This document shows, piece by piece, positions 61,407 to 64,000 of a stretch of DNA of 64,000 nucleotides. The stretch's first letter is position 1; every line of letters starts with the position of its first letter. Source of the DNA: Streptomyces sp. NBC_00239 (GTDB taxonomy: Bacteria > Actinomycetota > Actinomycetes > Streptomycetales > Streptomycetaceae); the NCBI RefSeq assembly GCF_036194065.1, contig NZ_CP108095.1, positions 4,340,001-4,404,000 of the forward strand. Reading direction: 5' to 3'. The notes beneath the pieces were generated by a model. The model did not search any database. It was not told where the DNA came from and saw only the letters and a program-made list of their open reading frames with translations. The position numbers and the translations under genes were made by a program.

Positions 61407-64000
61407 TCACGGAGCGGCCGCATCCACCGCCTTCACGATGCGTTTGTCGGAGACCGGATAGGCCGTCCCCAGCGCGTGCGCGAAGTAGCTGACCCGCAGT
61501 TCCTCGATCATCCAGCGGATCTCGGTGACCGCCTCCGGCACCGGCCGGCCCTTCGGCAGCTGCTCCAGCAGCCACGCGTACTCGTCCTGCATCTCGTGGA
61601 CCTTCTCCATGCGCGTGGTGTCGCGCTGGGCGCCCGCCGGCATCTGCTGGAGCCGCCGGTCCACCGCCACCAGGTAGCGCATCAGGTCCGGGAGCCGCCG
61701 CAGACCCGTCCGGGTGACGAACCCGGCCGGCACGAGGGCCGCCAGCTGCGTCCTGACGTCCTGGACGTTGCGCATCAGCGCCAGACTGTTCGTGGCCTTC
61801 AGGCGGCGCTCACAGGCCTGCCAGGCGGCCAGGATCTGCTGCACCTGGTCGACCGTGCGTACGGTCGTGTCCACGAGGTCGGCCCGCACGCTGTCGTAGA
61901 GCTTCCGGAACGACTGCTCGTCCCAGGCCGGGCCGCCGTGGTCGGCGATCAGCTTGTCGGTGGCCGCGGTCGCGCAGTCGTCGAAGAGCGCCTGGATGGA
62001 GCCGTGCGGATTGCGGGACAGGGCGAGCTTCTGCTGGTTGGTGAGCTTGTCCGAGGCGAACTTCGCCGGGTTCACCGGGATGTTCAGCAGGATCAGCTTC
62101 CGGGTGCCGCGCCACATGGCCTGGTGTTGCTCGGCCTCGGTGTCGAAGAGCCGTACGGAGACGCTCTGCCCCTCGTCCACCAGGGCCGGGTACGCCTTGA
62201 CCGGCTGCCCCGCCCGGCGGGTCTCGAAGACCTTCGTCAGGGTGCCGATGGTCCAGTCGGTCAGGCCGGTGCGCTCCAGGGACTCCCCGCCGGAGCGCTC
62301 GGCGGTCGCCGCGGCGGCCTGCGAGAGGGCCTGGCGGGCCTTCGGCTTGAGCCGCAGGCGCAGCGCTTCCAGGTCCTTGTCCTCGGCGATCTTCTTGCGC
62401 CGCTCGTCGACGATCCGGAAGGTGATCTTCAGGTGGTCGGCGATCCGGCTCAGGTCGAAGTCCTCGGCACTCACCGGGACGCCGACCATCCGCTTCAGTT
62501 CCCGGGCCAGGGTCGTGACCAATGGTTCCTGCAACGGCACGGCCGTGTCCAGGAAGCGGCCCGCGAAGTTCGGTGCGGGCACGTAGTGCCGGCGGATCGG
62601 CTTGGGCAGGGACCGGATCAGCTCGGTGACGATCTCCTCGCGCAGGCCCGGGATCTGCCAGTCGAAGCCCTCGTCCTTGACCTGGTTGAGGACCTGGAGC
62701 GGGATGTGCACGGTCACGCCGTCCGCGTCCGCGCCCGGCTCGAACTGGTAGGTCACCCGGAACTTCAGCGCGCCCTGCCGCCACGAGTCCGGATAGTCGT
62801 CCTTCGTGACCCCGGCGGCCTTCTCCGTGAGGAGCATCTCCCGCTCGAAGTCGAGGAGTTCGGGCTCCTCGCGCTTCTTGTGCTTCCACCAGGAGTCGAA
62901 GTGCGCCCCGGACACCACGTGCTCGGGGATCCGCTGGTCGTAGAAGTCGAAGAGGGTCTCGTCGTCGACGAGGATGTCCCGGCGCCGGGCCCGGTGCTCC
63001 AGCTCCTCCACCTCGGTGAGGAGCTTGCGGTTGTCGGCGTAGAACTTGTGGTGGGTCCGCCAGTCGCCCTCGACCAGCGCGTTGCGGATGAACAGCTCGC
63101 GCGAGACCTCGGGGTCGATCCGGCCGTAGTTGATCTTCCGCTGGGCGACGATCGGGACCCCGTACAGGGTGACCTTCTCGTACGCCATCACGGCCGCCTG
63201 GTCCTTCTCCCAGTGCGGCTCGCTGTACGTGCGCTTGATCAGGTGCTGGGCGAGCGGCTCCACCCACTCCGGCTCGACCTTGGCGTTGACCCGGGCCCAC
63301 AGCCGCGAGGTCTCGACCAGCTCGGCCGACATCACGAACCGGGGCTGCTTCTTGAACAGCGCCGAACCCGGGAAGATCGCGAACTTCGCGGACCGGGCCC
63401 CCAGGTACTCGTTCTTGTCGGTGTCCTTCAGGCCCAGGTGCGAGAGCAGGCCGGCGAGCAGCGAGACGTGGATCTGCTGCTCGGGGGCGTCGGCCTCGTT
63501 GACGTGGATGCCCATGGTCTTGGCGACCGTGCGCAGCTGCGAGTAGATGTCCTGCCACTCGCGGATCCGCAGGAAGTTCAGGTACTCCTGCTTGCACATC
63601 CGGCGGAAGGCGGAGGAGCCGCGCTCCTTCTGCTGCTCGCGGATGTAGCGCCACATGTTGAGGAACGAGAGGAAGTCGCTCGTCTCGTCCTTGAAGCGGG
63701 CGTGGTTCTGGTCGGCCTGGGTCTGCTTGTCCGAGGGCCGCTCGCGCGGGTCCTGGATGGACAGCGCCGCCGCGATCACCATGACCTCGCGCACGCAGTT
63801 GTTCTTGTCCGCCTCCACGACCATGCGGGCCAGCCGCGGGTCGACCGGGAGCTGCGAGAGCTGGCGGCCCATCGGGGTGAGCCGCTTCTTCGGGTCCTTC
63901 TCGGACGGGTCCAGCGCGCCCAGCTCCTGGAGGAGCTGCACGCCGTCGCGGATGTTGCGGTGGTCCGGCGGGTCGATGAAGGGGAACTTCTCGATCTCGC
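61407..64000 (-). CDS. hrpA: ATP-dependent RNA helicase HrpA, C-terminal two-thirds (5' end outside window)
   Basis: The frame stays open to the window edge, giving about 864 C-terminal residues of a DEAH-box helicase. The visible part begins at the end of the helicase core (FPFIDPPDHRNIRDGVQLLQ). It continues through the winged-helix/HA2 region (LDPSEKDPKKRLTPMGRQLS, PVDPRLARMVVEADKNN), the OB-fold, and a long C-terminal DUF3418 domain (from about 250 residues before the end of the core region to the stop), which is typical of HrpA. HrpA rescues stalled ribosomes on some mRNAs in E. coli. The N-terminal Walker A and DEAH motifs lie outside the window. The convergent tRNA-Asp is 81 nt away. 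Confidence 0.95.
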   Translation of the reverse strand, partial: EIEKFPFIDPPDHRNIRDGVQLLQELGALDPSEKDPKKRLTPMGRQLSQLPVDPRLARMVVEADKNNCVREVMVIAAALSIQDPRERPSDKQTQADQNHARFKDETSDFLSFLNMWRYIREQQKERGSSAFRRMCKQEYLNFLRIREWQDIYSQLRTVAKTMGIHVNEADAPEQQIHVSLLAGLLSHLGLKDTDKNEYLGARSAKFAIFPGSALFKKQPRFVMSAELVETSRLWARVNAKVEPEWVEPLAQHLIKRTYSEPHWEKDQAAVMAYEKVTLYGVPIVAQRKINYGRIDPEVSRELFIRNALVEGDWRTHHKFYADNRKLLTEVEELEHRARRRDILVDDETLFDFYDQRIPEHVVSGAHFDSWWKHKKREEPELLDFEREMLLTEKAAGVTKDDYPDSWRQGALKFRVTYQFEPGADADGVTVHIPLQVLNQVKDEGFDWQIPGLREEIVTELIRSLPKPIRRHYVPAPNFAGRFLDTAVPLQEPLVTTLARELKRMVGVPVSAEDFDLSRIADHLKITFRIVDERRKKIAEDKDLEALRLRLKPKARQALSQAAAATAERSGGESLERTGLTDWTIGTLTKVFETRRAGQPVKAYPALVDEGQSVSVRLFDTEAEQHQAMWRGTRKLILLNIPVNPAKFASDKLTNQQKLALSRNPHGSIQALFDDCATAATDKLIADHGGPAWDEQSFRKLYDSVRADLVDTTVRTVDQVQQILAAWQACERRLKATNSLALMRNVQDVRTQLAALVPAGFVTRTGLRRLPDLMRYLVAVDRRLQQMPAGAQRDTTRMEKVHEMQDEYAWLLEQLPKGRPVPEAVTEIRWMIEELRVSYFAHALGTAYPVSDKRIVKAVDAAAP

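Overview
This is about 64 kb of a high-GC actinobacterial chromosome, almost certainly Streptomyces. The evidence is the GC-rich third codon positions, many GTG/TTG starts, many apparently leaderless genes (a TANNNT -10 box 6-8 nt before the start codon), and development genes such as bldC, sigF and sigN. From memory, the gene order matches the S. coelicolor SCO40xx region (sigN-sigF, tadA, upp, dnaX-purD, purC, lsrL, purSQL, purF-purM, vdh, bldC, hrpA). That region lies near oriC, which fits three perfect 14-bp ParB parS sites seen here.

Layout. 1-4.5 kb: end of an operon resembling the mycobacterial igr (steroid side-chain) genes (acyl-CoA dehydrogenase, ChsH1-like MaoC hydratase, Ltp2-like aldolase), an ECF sigma factor and an acyl-CoA ligase, followed by a parS pair. 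4.6-14.8 kb: an ABM-domain membrane protein, a 1307-residue PAS/degenerate-kinase/receiver protein, a subtilisin-inhibitor-family protein, tRNA-Ser and tRNA-Arg, an HtrA-like protease, a DUF2797 protein and an amidohydrolase. 14.8-20.8 kb: a two-component system (a parS site lies inside the kinase gene) followed by a GT2-GtrA and a GT39 membrane glycosyltransferase. 20.8-24.2 kb: a foldback element, a TetR regulator, and a MarR-controlled DHA2 exporter. 24.2-31.9 kb: a lipoprotein, sigN, sigF, a 6C small RNA, a secreted peptide, tRNA-Ser, tadA and its partner, upp, and a LytR_C protein. 31.9-38.8 kb: a HerA-like ATPase, a cupin, an orphan opcA, a HhH-GPD protein, a VOC protein, an operon of membrane protein + HTH regulator + oxidoreductase under paired palindromes, and tRNA-Ser.

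38.9-57.1 kb is dominated by replication and purine synthesis: ffs (SRP RNA), dnaX, purD, purC, purS-purQ-purL, purF and purM, interspersed with a degenerate M48-like membrane protein, a dimethylformamidase-like protein, three tRNA-Gly genes and the nucleoid protein LsrL. Six purine genes plus purS cover most of the route from PRPP to AICAR. 57-64 kb: a DUF3073 protein, valine dehydrogenase, a hypothetical protein, bldC with a long structured leader, an AT-rich gene-free stretch, tRNA-Asp, and the 3' part of the RNA helicase gene hrpA, which is cut by the window edge.

The most striking observation is a tRNA-Gly(UCC) at 48275-48346. Its acceptor, D and anticodon stems are intact, but both partners of the universal G18-Psi55 contact are replaced and the T-stem is bulged. 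This pattern resembles the dedicated cell-wall tRNA-Gly of staphylococci. No CRISPR array, transposase gene or prophage was seen.
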